A DNA stretch of 64,000 nucleotides, from positions 5,782,075 to 5,846,074 of the forward strand of contig OZ004587.1 in assembly GCA_963924555.1 (NCBI GenBank). The letters run 5' to 3'. The notes beneath the pieces are model-generated. The model was given only the letters and a program-made list of their open reading frames with translations. It made no database searches and was not told the DNA's origin. The DNA comes from Crambe crambe. Taxonomy: Eukaryota > Porifera > Demospongiae > Poecilosclerida > Crambeidae. The position numbers and the translations under genes are program-made. This document shows, piece by piece, positions 9,894 to 21,036 of the stretch; position 1 is the first letter of the stretch, and every line of letters starts with the position of its first letter.

Positions 9894-10815
9894 TCACACC
9901 CATTCATCCTGTCTTTCATTTAGTTCATGTTCTTCATCACTCTCTATATTATCTCCTATCAATTCTTCGTTCTGTTTCTGAAGTTCATCAATGTTTACAG
10001 CTCCATCACTGCTTCAGGATGATTGAGACTGTTGTCATAGCTATTTAAACAGTTGACACACTTGCATCCTGGTCCACATTTGTATGCTTGTCAATTTTCA
10101 GCCACACCCATTGAAAACAAAATCCTGAACTCTTGCCATGTTTTCAGGAACGTCTAAGACACTTTGGACTTTTCCATCCAACCATTTCCAGCTATATAGG
10201 TAAATGTATGTGTGTCAGTGAGCTAGAAATCGAATCTTAATTACATTTCTCAAACAGCTAACTTACCTACCTGGAAGATCAATGTCGTTGGAAGTTGCAT
10301 GATGCCACATCTCTAATACCACAGGGAGCGATTCCAGTGGAGCTTTAGAGCTTCGGTAGAGGGCATGGTCATGTCTGCTCACTCCCACACTGTTCTCCTG
10401 ATGATAGTGCAAGTCATGGAGAGACTCTGATTTCATTGAATAAAAGAGGGTGATTGGTGAAGATTGGATAAATATACTCTAAAATATCCACAGCCAACAA
10501 GTCGGAGGGAAGGGGAGGCAGGATCTGCTGTCACTTGTCCTAGTGAACCACACAGTGTTTCATTATTGATGAAGGAGAAAAATGATAGAATGTAGAGAGA
10601 AAACTGGTATTCCTGATCCCATGAAAAAGGAGTACAGACATTAAGTGTGGTAGTAGCTCTTCTGTGATAGTGTTCAAAGAGAGACAAGGGCATTCTGATT
10701 CAGGAACCTATAGCATCTTTAGGATGAAAATCTTACTCCCAGGAAACATAATAGTATCAAACGTATGTGATACACATCTGTACCTATCAAGAGAGAATAT
10801 CAACTTTATCTGGGG
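9894..10815 (-). pseudogene. Second, 5'-truncated copy of the CXC/nuclease gene
   Basis: Read right to left. GTDVYHIRL near 10780 corresponds to the DTDVYHIGL motif of the copy at 4.0-6.4 kb. SLRLVGCGYFRVYL (about 10510-10470), PSTEALKLHW and LEMWHH (about 10360-10300) match the same order of blocks. A 79-nt intron (10192-10270) sits where copy 1 has its intron, just after the DLP motif. Then come WKWLDGKVQ, DVPENMARVQ, a broken CXC domain retaining KCGPGCKCVNC, and an acidic tail ending at a TGA (9896-9894). Several frame breaks are present and the zinc-finger half is absent. Conservation of the intron position shows the copy arose by DNA duplication, not retroposition. Confidence 0.6.
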
Positions 10816-12228
10816 TTGGCCTGGGGTATTAAAAGATTGGTGGTGCTGTATGTCAGTTTTTTACAGTTCTGAATACAATAAATTGTTTCTGTTCGTAGCT
10901 ACCTGCTTGGTTGGGCAGCCATCAAGGATGGAAATTTTTAATGTTAGCTAAGGGTTTTCCTTTTGATTTGCTTCATGGAAGCCTGGCAGAGGTATCCGTG
11001 TCTGAAAGTGTCCCATGATGATTAATAGTCAATCAATATTTTTAAGTGTGTATCTGAATGATCACTGCTTACAGAGTGACATGGTCCATGGGCAAGGGTT
11101 GTCATTGCTATAGTGTGTGTATAGCTATAGTAAAAGATTGGGATGGACTACTGCTAGCTAATAGCTAATACCAACACACCATTCTTATTCAGTAGGCCAT
11201 TATATTCAATGAACAGTATAGCTTCAAGCTATGAGCAGCATTCAAAGGCTCTATAAAGCAAAGGCTGTATTACAGACATGCACTAATGGACAGTTAATTT
11301 TATTACGCATAACATGCCACTTATAATAGGAGGAGCTCTACATACCTTCGCAGTAGTGGCAGGAAGTGTGAAATACAAATGTCACAGCCCACAACACGAT
11401 TGATTATCACAACATCAAAGACCACAAAAATGTAGCAGCTGCTTCGCACGTGCAGCTGCATTTGCTACTAAAATTATAGTGGAGTTAGTACCGTGCAAGG
11501 TGCAGCTACAGGCAGCTTTATGCCTTCTGTAAAGGGAAAATCTCGGCACTACAACTAAAGGAAGTGAATTTGACCACAAATACTCTCTCCGGATACTTCC
11601 GTAAACTTGTGAGTGATAAAAGTGCGTGTCTGTGCAATTAAAGTTGTATTAGCCCTATGGGCCTCGCCGACGCTGGCGATTAGACTGGCACGTTTAGTTG
11701 GCAGTGCCAAAATTTGGCTAAAAATTTTTTTAAGCATAAATGACAACTATGATCCTTGAACAAAGCACAGATGAAGTTTGGAGCTCAGACTACAAGTACA
11801 AAGGCTTCAAATGAAGCGCTAAAGTTAGCTAGTCAGCCATTGAAGCTTCGTGCATGGAGATTCTAGTCAGGCTGAAATTCATTGAACTTTAGGCAGGCTT
11901 TCCAGCTTATGCGCTGGGAAATATGAACTTACTAAGCTATCTGCGCTACCTTCGGTACCTTGCTTCTCTTCTCGGAGCTTTGGTTGGACCTTTCTCGAGC
12001 CAAAAGGCAAGAAACTAGCTTCTTACTAACTATGCCCGCTAGCCATGACGTACGTATACATATGTGACCGGCTCTGGGAAAACCCTCCATCCGGTGAAAA
12101 TTAAAAAAATTTTGTTATGGTAAGATTTATTATCTATGGCCCTTTGGCTCTTTATTGCGCAAATTTACTTTCACCAACTGCTTCGCTCGCTCGCCGATTG
12201 AATATGTTACACGAACATATAATAGTTA
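10816..12228. other. 1.4 kb without recognised genes
   Basis: AT-rich sequence with no supported coding region. 12030-12097 repeats blocks seen at 859-900 and 7329-7368. 12169-12225 is the inverted counterpart of 583-630. The short - strand frame at 11555-11746 has no recognisable features. Confidence 0.4.
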
Positions 12229-12365
12229 GACAACGAGACCGAGGGATCTACCGTCTGTATAAACCCGAAGGCCCTGGGCTGTAGCGTCCCGAGCGTAGCG
12301 AGGGCGCTACTAGGGGCCTGAGGGTTTATACAGACGGTAGATCCCGTTGGTCGAGGTGTCTAACT
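12229..12365. repeat. 137-bp foldback element
   Basis: A GTTAGACAACGAGACCGAGG arm (from about 12229) runs into GATCTACCGTCTGTATAAACCC, and the complement lies at about 12326-12365. The loop is GC-rich (CCGAGCGTAGCGAGGGCGCT). Similar in size to the other foldbacks of the window but with its own sequence. Confidence 0.75.
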
Positions 12366-12442
12366 AATTTAGAACATGGCAATAACCTTGACAACCTAGC
12401 GCTATAGCTAGCTAGCTAGTTTCAAATACTCGGCGACTCGCC

Positions 12443-12658
12443 ATGCTTAGACTATTTGACGTGAACAACCGAGACATAACAGACGAGCTAGACTACTGTA
12501 GCAACCCAAGCTGCCCTCTACCTCACTCGAGCTCCATCCCTGGTCCTGGCCCTGGCCTTACCTTAGAATACGCTGGGGTTGTTCAGTTCATCTGTGATGT
12601 CTACGTTGTTCTTGCCATAAAATCTCAGCGCTACAGCTACTTCCTTGGAAACGGTTAG
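12443..12658 (+). CDS. Hypothetical 71-residue ORF / possible first exon
   Basis: ATG at 12443 in a CCATGC context opens a frame with an acidic N-terminus, a Cys-Asn-Pro-Ser-Cys motif, a Pro-Gly-rich stretch and a hydrophobic segment (VVQFICDVYVVLAI). A possible donor GTTAGT lies at the end of the frame (12653), so it could be a first exon. No family is recognised and there is no downstream exon I can attach to it. Confidence 0.25.
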   Translation: MLRLFDVNNRDITDELDYCSNPSCPLPHSSSIPGPGPGLTLEYAGVVQFICDVYVVLAIKSQRYSYFLGNG

Positions 12659-12824
12659 TGCGTTGCTAAGTTCTAATCAGGCACGGAGTGAATATATGTA
12701 GACTTACCTATGCCCTGAGAGGAGGTAAGTATATATGTAGACACCTCCCAGTAAATAAGTGAACTAGTCTACCTCTAACTGACCAATCAAATTGCAGGAA
12801 TCAATCAAGCCATGTTCTAAACCC

Positions 12825-15406
12825 TAGTTATTAACCAAGCGCTAGGTTTGTAGTCGAATTATAAGCACGAGGCCCGAGTGCTTATAATTCACTACAAACC
12901 GCACGCGCGGTTAATAACTATTTTATAGCCCGCGCGAGTCGTCGTGATTCGTATGGTACCGAACTATCTTTCACTCTATAACCCACCCACTCACTGTGTT
13001 GCCCACGTAAGGTAGGGGCACAGTGTCATAATTATGGTTGGACGCTGAATGGCAAGTAGGGCAGCTAGTGCAGAATACCAGCCACGCTGTTACACAGCTC
13101 GCAAGTTCTGCCTTTTATGCTGGCTACTCTCTGAAAAGCTTGTTGGGTTTGAAATGGGGAATGTGGTCAATGAATATCATTATAGTAGTGATACCGGATG
13201 CTATGGTGGGCGGGGTCAATTTTTATACGTAAAGATAATACTGCAGGACGGCACCAAAAGTGACCAAGATATAACCTGGCTGCGAAGGTCCAGATCCAAA
13301 GAAATTCAGAAAAAAAGCATATCAACAGAATCCTAATATTCTAGAGAATCTAACTGTGACAGTTTCTTTTAGATATAGTGCTAAAATTAGATTTGATGTT
13401 CAAAAACATATTTAAATTTCGATTTTCTTATGATATAACGCTTGAATAGGTCATGAAACCATATTTTTTGGAAACTTCATCAAAAACTGATTCTGGTACC
13501 TTGGATAACTTCTTGCATCAAGCGGAAAAGAAGGCACGCAAGAAGGATAAGGCATTCAACTTATATAACTGATAGGTCAAAGTTCACGACCTCAACCCTT
13601 TCCCGCTAAATTTGAATCTGTGCTGCCTCAGGTGAATAGCCTAACCCCCCTCACCCCCATAGTACACATTTTAATGTAAAATAAAAGTTGTGAAAAAGGT
13701 TTGAATTCTGAATCAATCTCTGAACAACACAAATCAGTTCTGGCTGTGGAGTCATAGTTGATTAATGCTGCAGTCTGAATTCCTTAATAACAGCAAAGCT
13801 CTCAGATCCTGTACATGACTTTGAACATCAATCACTGTCCACTGCAAAGCTTGGAAGCAGAAATTACAGGTTTAATGCCACAAATTCTAAAATATAGCAA
13901 AGCCGTAATACAGTAAATTTGAAATGAGCAACCAAAACACGTTTTAGATGGGGAGGGTAGGCCTACTCAAGTTCCTAACTTTGTCAATGTTGTGTACATT
14001 CAGAACAGGGACAGACTCTAGGACAAATTAATAACGATTGTACAACAGTTTCTACTAGTCTGGTGTAGTCCAGACTACATGGCCTTTTTTTTATTTACCC
14101 TTAGTTCTATACTCACTTTCATACTCTTCCATATGAACTTTGTTTGAAGAAAATCCATCCAGTAGATCCTAAGATACGAGCAAAAGATTGCAGTACTATT
14201 AGCCATTATGACCTTTAACCTACTTGGAAAGGTGCCGTTTTTTTTAATTAAAAGAAAGTAAAATTTTCCTGTACAATTTCAATTGTAAAACGTTACGTAT
14301 CTCTGCTTCTACTGGATGGATTTCTGTCGGATAAAGTTTATCTGGCTGAGGAAAGAGAGCTTAATATTTTTAAGAAATGAATTTATAGTTTCATAGTATT
14401 TTTAAAAATAGCCCGGTATCACTAATTATAGCGTGCGCACCGTGTTCAATGAATAATATTAAAATTCTTTTCTGAGAGTAGTTAGTATAAGGACAGAACT
14501 CTATACTGTCACATACTCACCTTTCAGTCTAGTCACAACTCCTTAAAAGTGCAATATCAACTTTGCAGAATCTATATCTAACTTTTCCCTGTAAACACCA
14601 CCCCAGGCTACAATTACATGCACTGTATCACATTTATAAATCCATGTAAATCAGTCAGTTACCATGGCAACGGGCTATAAAAATATTTATAGCTCGTTGC
14701 CATGGTAACGGGCCGATTTACATGGATTTATAAATGTGATACAGTGCATGTAATCATAGCCTGGGGTGGTGTTTACAGGGAAAAGTTAGATATAGATTCT
14801 GCAAAGTTAATATTGCACTTTTAAGGAGTTGTGACTAGACTGAAAGGTGAGTATGTGACAGTATAGAGTTCTGTCCTTATACTAACTACTCTCAGAAAAG
14901 AATTTTATCATTGAACATGGTGCGCACGCTATAATGATATTCATTGACCACATTCCACATTTCAAACCCAACAAGCTTTTCAGAAAGTAGCCAGCATAAA
15001 AGGCAGAACTTGCGAGCTGTGTAACAGCGTGGCTGGTATTCTGCACTAGCTGCCCTACTTGCCATTCAGGGTCCAACCATAATTATGACGCTGTGCCCCT
15101 ACCTTACGTGAGCAAGTTAAAGCACTCGCTCGAGTGGGTGGGTTATAGAGTGAAAGATAGTTCGGTACCGTATGAATCACGACGTTGAAGTGGGATGGCC
15201 ATATTCTTGTAAGCAGCCAAAAAGTAGCTACATCGCTATAGAGACAGAAGCACTGAGCATGCGTAGTAAACTCGCGCGGGCTATAAAATAGTTATTAACC
15301 GCGCGCGTGCGGTTTGTAGTGAATTATAAGCACTCGCTCCTCGGGCTTCGCCCTCGGGCCTCGTGCTTATAATTCGACTACAAACCTAGCGCTTGGTTAA
15401 TAACTA
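12825..15406. mobile_element. 2.6-kb element with long (~370 bp) inverted repeats
   Basis: The left end begins TAGTTATTAACCAAGCGCTA (12825) and the right end is its complement, finishing at 15406. Homology of the arms continues inward to the CCGGTATCACT/AGTGATACCGG boxes at 14414-14425 and 13182-13192. The right arm has ~80 extra bp (about 15185-15265) and a 509-bp foldback inserted at 14427. Each arm itself holds a small hairpin (GTTTGTAGT...ACTACAAAC). The loop (13200-14410) has no recognisable gene. The same short frame, beginning MDxEWQVGQLVQNTSH, is read inward in both arms only because the arms are inverted copies. No clear target duplication was seen. Confidence 0.75.
14427..14935. mobile_element. 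509-bp near-perfect foldback nested in the long-TIR element
   Basis: Two arms of about 250 bp are almost exact complements with a short centre around 14680-14700 (GCTATAAAAATATTTATAGC). The outer ends read ATTATAGCGTGCGC and GCGCACGCTATAAT. Comparison with the uninterrupted left arm of the host element (12825-13192) shows that this block is an insertion. No coding capacity. Confidence 0.85.
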
Positions 15407-15410
15407 TTAC

Positions 15411-16519
15411 CATAGATATAAGAGGTTTACGGGATTGGAAACGGATCACGTGCTCTCGTTAGCAACTAACAACCGAGGCGCGTTGACAGCTGAATGACAT
15501 AGCACTTTTGTCAAAGTTGCTGTTCTGACAAGATCCATGAGGTAAGACTTATGCCAATGATACTATAATACACTAGGGCATAGATTTACTGTATGAAATA
15601 AATTTTAGCTCAGATTTTCAAGTTTAATCCTACAAATACTACTGTAGTGGTTAATGGGACTATAATCCCTCTCACGCTTGATAGAATCAATTGCTGTTGC
15701 CCATTTTCTGATCAAAAGGCATGTAAACTTTAGCTACATGGAATAGTAATGTTAGTTTTTGTATTAGCTGACATATATTGTCTCTAGCATTTGCAAGTGG
15801 TGTTAAAACTGTAATCCCTCTCCCAAGAAATAGATTAACAATATTGCAACTGTATTAGTTATTTCAGGGAAAGGATAGAACAGTAAATGGAATTGGTGCA
15901 TTCGTTTTCTATACAATAGTCATCCTATGGAGATGGCAAGCTTACTATATTTCCCCCCTAATATCCATAGGGTCCACAGGACAGCTGACTGAGCCGAATT
16001 CTTGAGGTGGATGGTGTCAAAATCCAACAGCCAAAAGCTGGAAGTATTGCAATAATGCTGATGAGGGAGAACTGAGCAGAAACTGGCGGATAACTTTGGG
16101 GCAAAATTATCTAGCTATAATAATGATGAATTTATGTCTAATTTTAATACCAAAAGTCATTCTGGCCTTTCTTTCAAATCAATCACATAAAATTAATGTA
16201 TAATGAGCAATGATAGGTACTCATAGTTATAATTACAAGGAAAAAAGTTATGAATAATTAATAACTTCCTTCCTCAGACTCTCCAACTTCAACTCTCTGA
16301 CTCTTCACTTCTTCAATACCTTCCCCTTAGCTTACTTGTACTATTCTGTGAGCTGTAGGGGCAGAACATCACTTTAACTGCCTTGAAAGGAGTGAATATT
16401 GATCTCCTTTCACGGCCATTAATATAATTAATGCTGCATGCGCGTGCGCATCTGTCAACGCGCCTCGGTTGTGCAGTTCATTGGGCGTTTCCAATCCCGT
16501 AAAACCTCTTATATCTATG
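15411..16519. mobile_element. P-element-like MITE, copy 2
   Basis: Inverted ends at 15411-15443 and 16486-16519 begin CATAGATATAAGAGGTTT and reach the core CGGGATTGGAAACG. The heptamer CTATTAC flanks both sides (15404-15410 and 16520-16526). The subterminal GACAGCTGA/GCGCCTCGGTTGT region is also inverted. The 1.1-kb interior has no transposase. Its left target duplication overlaps the last bases of the long-TIR element, so it inserted next to an already present element. Confidence 0.8.
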
Positions 16520-16576
16520 CTATTACATATATCCCACCTAGATCACGATTATTGAGAGATTACAATGGGCCCTATG

Positions 16577-17101
16577 CATAATAAAATCTCCAAATAACGC
16601 ACACTTTTTTTCTAAATGACGCACACTTGCGCGAATTTACCGCGAGGTCGAGGGGTAATGACCTGAGCTTGTAAACTGTCAATTTTGAACAGCTGCTGCG
16701 CGTGAGCTATGTGCTAAATAACCACAGACAGAGCCTAGCAACAGCAAGATAAAACCTTGTACAAGTGTTACAGCTATTGCAGGTAAACTAACATAGTGCA
16801 TGCGCTGCAAAATGCAGCTTAACCTTTTTAGAGGTGGGGTACTCTTGAGGCGCATGCACTATGTTAGTTTACCTGCAATAGCTGTAGCACTTTGTACAAG
16901 GTCTTGTCTTGCTGTTGCTAGGCTCTGTCTGTGGTTATATAGCACATAGCTCACGTGCAGCAGCTGTTTGTTGTGGTTCAAAATTGACAATTTATTTACA
17001 AGCTCTGCGGTTGTCAGGTAATTACCCCAGAAATGGTTCCCGGTAAATTCGCTAGTGTGCGTCATTTAGAAAAACAGTGTGCGCTATTTGAAAATTTTAT
17101 T
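16577..17101. mobile_element. 525-bp foldback element
   Basis: Inverted arms of about 230 bp: left starts AATAAAATCTCCAAATAACG, right ends with the diverged complement at 17101. The centre is near 16825. An AAATGACGCACACT box lies subterminally in both arms. The arms differ at several places, so it is older than the 14427 foldback. Short frames in it are arm repeats, not genes. Confidence 0.8.
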
Positions 17102-17596
17102 ACCCATTCCCCCCATGGGGAAAATTGGCGTATGCGCAAACAGTGGGTACCAGGCTCTTTTATCTGCCTCCGCAAAATTAGAGCCTGGGGACGAGGCTAG
17201 GAGGGCCTGGTACACGAAAATATCGCAAAACCATAGAAACCCCATAGCGTGGGTGTGTCCAAGGAAACGCATTCCCATCGCATACGTCACCATGACGAAT
17301 CGGTGCTACAACTACGCACTAGCACATGGCCCAGTCAGGCCTAAGAAAGAAGAGGCGTTGAGCCATTGAGCTGCCACTCAGTTCGAGTTTTGCTACAGTA
17401 TCGGAGCTGCCTATCATTAGATAGTAAAGCTATCAAATAGTCTAGATTTTAGGCTTAGCTGGATTATAAATAGATTGGCCTCAAAATTCTTCATGAGTTA
17501 TAGTAAGTCCTTGGTTGTATAGCCATAGTGAATTGGTCTTTTAGTTGTAGTGAAACAGCAGAAGTTCTTCTGAATACCTGGTGCCTTTAGGTCGAT
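17102..17596. other. Non-coding spacer with a small imperfect inverted repeat
   Basis: GGTACCAGGCTCT at about 17146 and AGAGCCTGG...GGCCTGGTAC at 17180-17213 form an imperfect hairpin. The open + frame across 17079-17369 is basic and unlike any family known to me. Nothing else was recognised. Confidence 0.35.
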
Positions 17597-18547
17597 CATA
17601 GATTGTATAGACTACGTAGCTAACCGGGATTGGAAACGCAATATAAACTGCCCGGCTACTCCTTATTGCGCATGCCCGCATTAATTAATACAACATGAAA
17701 AATCAAATTTGGGTATTAAGTGTGCAGCCATTGATCCTGGTGATTTCTTTCAGGTTCTTCTTCACCTCTGCACCTTGTTCTCTGCCCGAACTATGAGTGA
17801 AGATTTTGAAGCCTCCCTATCTGTTGATCATCCCTGAGGACTATAATATTAAAAATTAATGTACTCTAATCATTGAGCTTTTTCTTGGCAAGGGAATGCA
17901 CACATTTGGAAAATAGGTGAGGGCATGAAGGAATAACTACTTGTTATGAATATAAATTGGGGTCACTAGAAACAACTTCACTTTTTTCAAAAAGGTACGC
18001 AAAGACACACCGTCCTAGCAAATATGAACTATTGGCTGAAACTGTAAAGTTCGCTACATTTTAGGTATGAGGGCATGAAGTAGAGTGTATACTAAACTCT
18101 GAAACTGTAAGTTGCAAATTTATTCTTTCATGTAAGGAGATACAGGTACACAAAGTCAAAAACAGGCTAAAACAGGCTGGTATGGGTGTCCTAGCAGCAA
18201 AAAATTAGCTTTTTTCACGAGTAAGGTGGTGAAGTTACTAGCTATACTATGGACTTACTTCTGAACTTCAAGATGTCGATTCCTCCACGTTAGGCTTTTT
18301 CAGCTCTTCTACGCACCGCAGTACGGATTGTACAGTCAATTGCAGCTCCGTTTGAACATTCCGTATGAAGCATATGGTTTGTGCGTGCCATAAATAGAAG
18401 TGTTGATAGGCCCAAATTTGTATGGCCCGCACAAACCATACGCTTCCGGCAGAAATTCAAACGGAGCTGCAATCGACTGTACCACGCAGGTTGTATTGTT
18501 GCTATGGGGCGTTTCCAATCCCGGTTACGTAGTCTATACAATCTATG
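17597..18547. mobile_element. P-element-like MITE, copy 3, with nested hairpin
   Basis: Inverted ends (left from 17597, right to 18547) begin CATAGATTGTATAGACTACG and reach the core CGGGATTGGAAACG. The flanking heptamers are GGTCGAT and GGTCAAT (17590-17596, 18548-18554), one mismatch. The left end has four extra bases between outer and inner boxes. A 151-bp hairpin with arms TACAGTCAATTGCAGCTCCG and complement occupies 18331-18481. No coding sequence. Immediately right, at about 18555-18575, the outer end block AGATTGTATAGACTACGTA occurs again. Confidence 0.75.
18331..18481. repeat. 151-bp hairpin nested near the right end of copy 3
   Basis: The arm TACAGTCAATTGCAGCTCCG (18331) pairs with its near complement ending at 18481; inner boxes CATATGGTTTGTGCG and CGCACAAACCATACG also pair. 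The structure resembles the foldback at 47515-47663, whose arms carry a related CCGTTCGAATATTCCGTATG block. Confidence 0.7.
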
Positions 18548-18574
18548 GGTCAATCCTAGATTGTATAGACTACG

Positions 18575-19018
18575 TATTGGGTTTTGCAACTAATACTGCG
18601 AGAACGCCACGCGCATGCTCATTTATGAGTTGCTCATAAATTGTCTTGGTTCCCGGCTCCTGACATCGACAGTGCTTATTATGATGAGTATTAGTGCCAG
18701 AGTAACTCTTCAAGTACTTCCTACTCCAGGCCAAATTCTAGTAAATATAGATAGCTAGCTAATAGCTGTCGATGTGGTAACCAAGACTATTTGTGAGCAT
18801 GCGTGTGGCGACCCCCAGCCCATGACATCGACAGCTATCTTTAGCTAACTATCTTGAACTTGGCCTGGAGTAGGAAGTACTTGAAGAGTTACTCTGGCAC
18901 TAGTACTCATCATAATGAGCACTGTCGATGTCAGGGGCCGGGGGTAACCAAGACAATTTATGAGCATACGCGTGACGCTCTCGCGGTGTTAGTTGCAAAA
19001 ACATTGCAAAACCCAATA
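18575..19018. mobile_element. 444-bp foldback element
   Basis: The arm starting TATTGGGTTTTGCAACTAAT pairs with its complement ending at 19018. The pairing continues through CATCGACAGTGC and ACTTGGCCTGGAGTAGGAAG-type blocks to a centre near 18790. The right arm has an extra ~10 bases near its end. No coding capacity. Confidence 0.8.
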
Positions 19019-19021
19019 TTC

Positions 19022-19290
19022 CAGTTTGCGGGAATCTTGCAAATGCCAGTCGTCAGGCATCATCCGTAAACCGACTACTATGCAAGCGTACTGTTTGAAC
19101 TTTTAAAAATGCGCTCGAATTTGGTGAGAAGTAACTTCAAATAAGCCTTGAAGAGCTGGCTGGTGACTGTTCTAGTATACTTCTAACCTTTGGTGTACAA
19201 TTAACCTTCTCCAGTGAGATTTTTCAAGGCTCAACGACGAGCATGCGCGAGAATGCACACTCAGCATTTGCAAGATTCCCGCAAACCGGA
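19022..19290. mobile_element. 269-bp small TIR element
   Basis: Ends CAGTTTGCGGGAATCTTGCA (about 19022) and its complement (19265-19290) form ~26-bp inverted repeats with one or two mismatches. The interior is unique and non-coding. Confidence 0.65.
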
Positions 19291-19298
19291 GTACAGTA

Positions 19299-19382
19299 AC
19301 TGGGATTGGAAACGCAATATAAACTGCCCGGCCACTCCTTATTGCGCATGCCCACATTCTGGGGTATAAAACACCCCAGAAT
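19299..19382. repeat. Fragment of P-like element end plus short hairpin
   Basis: 19303-19360 repeats the inner part of the left end of copy 3 (GGGATTGGAAACGCAATATA and the following AAACTGCCCGG block, compare 17631-17690) without its outer CATAGAT box. It is followed by a perfect hairpin ATTCTGGGGT/ACCCCAGAAT at 19356-19382. Confidence 0.6.
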
Positions 19383-19634
19383 GGCCAACCTATATACTCC
19401 AGCATGCACTACAGTAGCTACATAGTGAACAGGTCAGCAAATCAGCTAGCTAAACTATAAATATTCAGAGTAGCTAGGATGCCAGATTTGAGGCTATAAC
19501 TTCAAACTGATTACAACTATGCAAATTCAATAATGATGACTCTAGACTGTTTCAGTATAAACAAGCTACATTTAAATGATTTTTATCTCCTTTTTCTAGC
19601 TAATAGGCTGTGAATTTCATTATTTATTATTCAG

Positions 19635-21036
19635 TTCCTCCTACCATTCTGACCACTTCTCCCCAGTCCACTTCCATCACTTTAACATGGAGCCAGTCTC
19701 CAGGGGATGTGGTGGACTCCTACCAAATCTCATACTCATTCACTATTAGAGGCTGTGGGAACTCAGGCAATGATATAGCATCAGCAGCTGGTTCCTCCAG
19801 AGAGTACACTTTGACAGGACTGGAGGAGAACACTTTCTTCACCATTTCCATCACAGCCATGAATGGAGCAGGGAGTAGTCCACCTGCCACCACCACTGTA
19901 AGGACTGCAATAGCAGGTAAGATACATCCATCATGATTATGCAGCTAGTGCACAAATGTCATGTACTGTACACTGCAGCTCCCTCTGCTCCTCCAGTTGA
20001 TCTGATAGTCTCCTCCACCTCTCCCACTAGCATCTCCCTCTCATGGGGAGAAGTTCCATGTGCTGATAGGAATGTGAATGGGATCACTGGATACCAAATA
20101 GTCACTAGGACCACCTCTGATAATGAGATTAGAGGAAGGGAAAGAGATCACAGTGCTAGAATGTTCACTGTTGATCGTCTCATTCCAAGGACAAACTACA
20201 CATTTGAAGTTAATGCTCGCTATGATGATGTGAACTTAAATGATCCATTATTAGGACCAGCAGCTGTCATAACAGGAGTCACTGCAGTGCCACAAGGTAA
20301 GTCTTGTTGGTGTAAATTGCTTACTAAGATATATATCACAATCCTGCAGCTGTTGGTTTCTTCTTGAGAGGTGTGTTGTACCCCAACAACAGTGTGGTGT
20401 CCCTGACTGATATAAGAGAAGGCTACAATGCTCTGCACTGTCTCACTGACCTCACCACCTGCTGTAGAATAAGAGATGGTGGTTCAGCAGGAGAGTGGTT
20501 CCTTCCAGGGCAGACTAGTCGAGTGGTCGGTGTCAATGCTCCTAATGCAAGCATAGAGAGCTTCACTAAAAGTAGAAGTCCCAGTGCAGTCCTCCTCAAT
20601 CGTAGGACTGGTGCTGTAGGGCCCACTGGACTGTACACCTGTCAGGTGCCTGATAGGAGTGGTATGGAGAGAACTTTATACATAGGAGTTGGTGCAGGTA
20701 CAGACTATATATACATCATGTGATATACTGTAGTATAAGTCTTCTCCTTGTTAACTTTCACAGGTGTTCCTACCATCATTGACCTTGACTATGATCATGC
20801 TTTGGGGACCTTGACATGTATATCTAATGGTGGACCTGTGGACTCAGTCACTTGGATGAAGGATGGGTCACTCATCACAGGAAACACTTCAATATTCTCT
20901 CTAAATCAGACCATTACTAATGCAATTTTGTCTACTTATTGTCATACCCTCTCCAGTTCAAACTCCTCTAACTTTATGGGGAGCTTTACATGTACTATCA
21001 GGGATGCAGAAGGCAATAGTAACAGCAGAACTCATG
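19635..21036 (+). CDS. FN3-FN3-Ig-Ig exon block, possible 5' part of gene A
   Basis: Four exons: 19635-19916, 19979-20296, 20350-20697 and 20764-21036. All begin and end in phase 1, all are multiples of three, and all have GT/AG borders. The first two encode fibronectin III domains (PPTILTTSPQ...ITLTW...YQISYS; then APPVDLIV...ISLSW...YQIVTR). The third encodes an Ig-like domain with GFFLRGVLYP, an ALHCLT strand and GLYTCQVPD. The fourth is another Ig domain with LTCIS, TWMKDG and SFTCTIRD. The last donor (GTATGC) is in phase 1 and fits the next acceptor at 23731, so this block may belong to gene A across a 2.7-kb repeat-filled intron. Alternatively it is a truncated gene of its own. The 5' end is not seen: sequence left of 19635 is transposon debris. 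Confidence 0.7.

Noticed and set aside
13038..15076. Pair of similar small genes (MDxEWQVGQLVQ...) at 13.0 and 15.1 kb
   Set aside because: Both are the same stretch of inverted repeat arms read inward; no other coding evidence.
17079..17369. 96-residue + strand ORF as a gene
   Set aside because: Begins inside a foldback arm, composition is odd, and overlapping antisense frame is equally open because of the palindrome.
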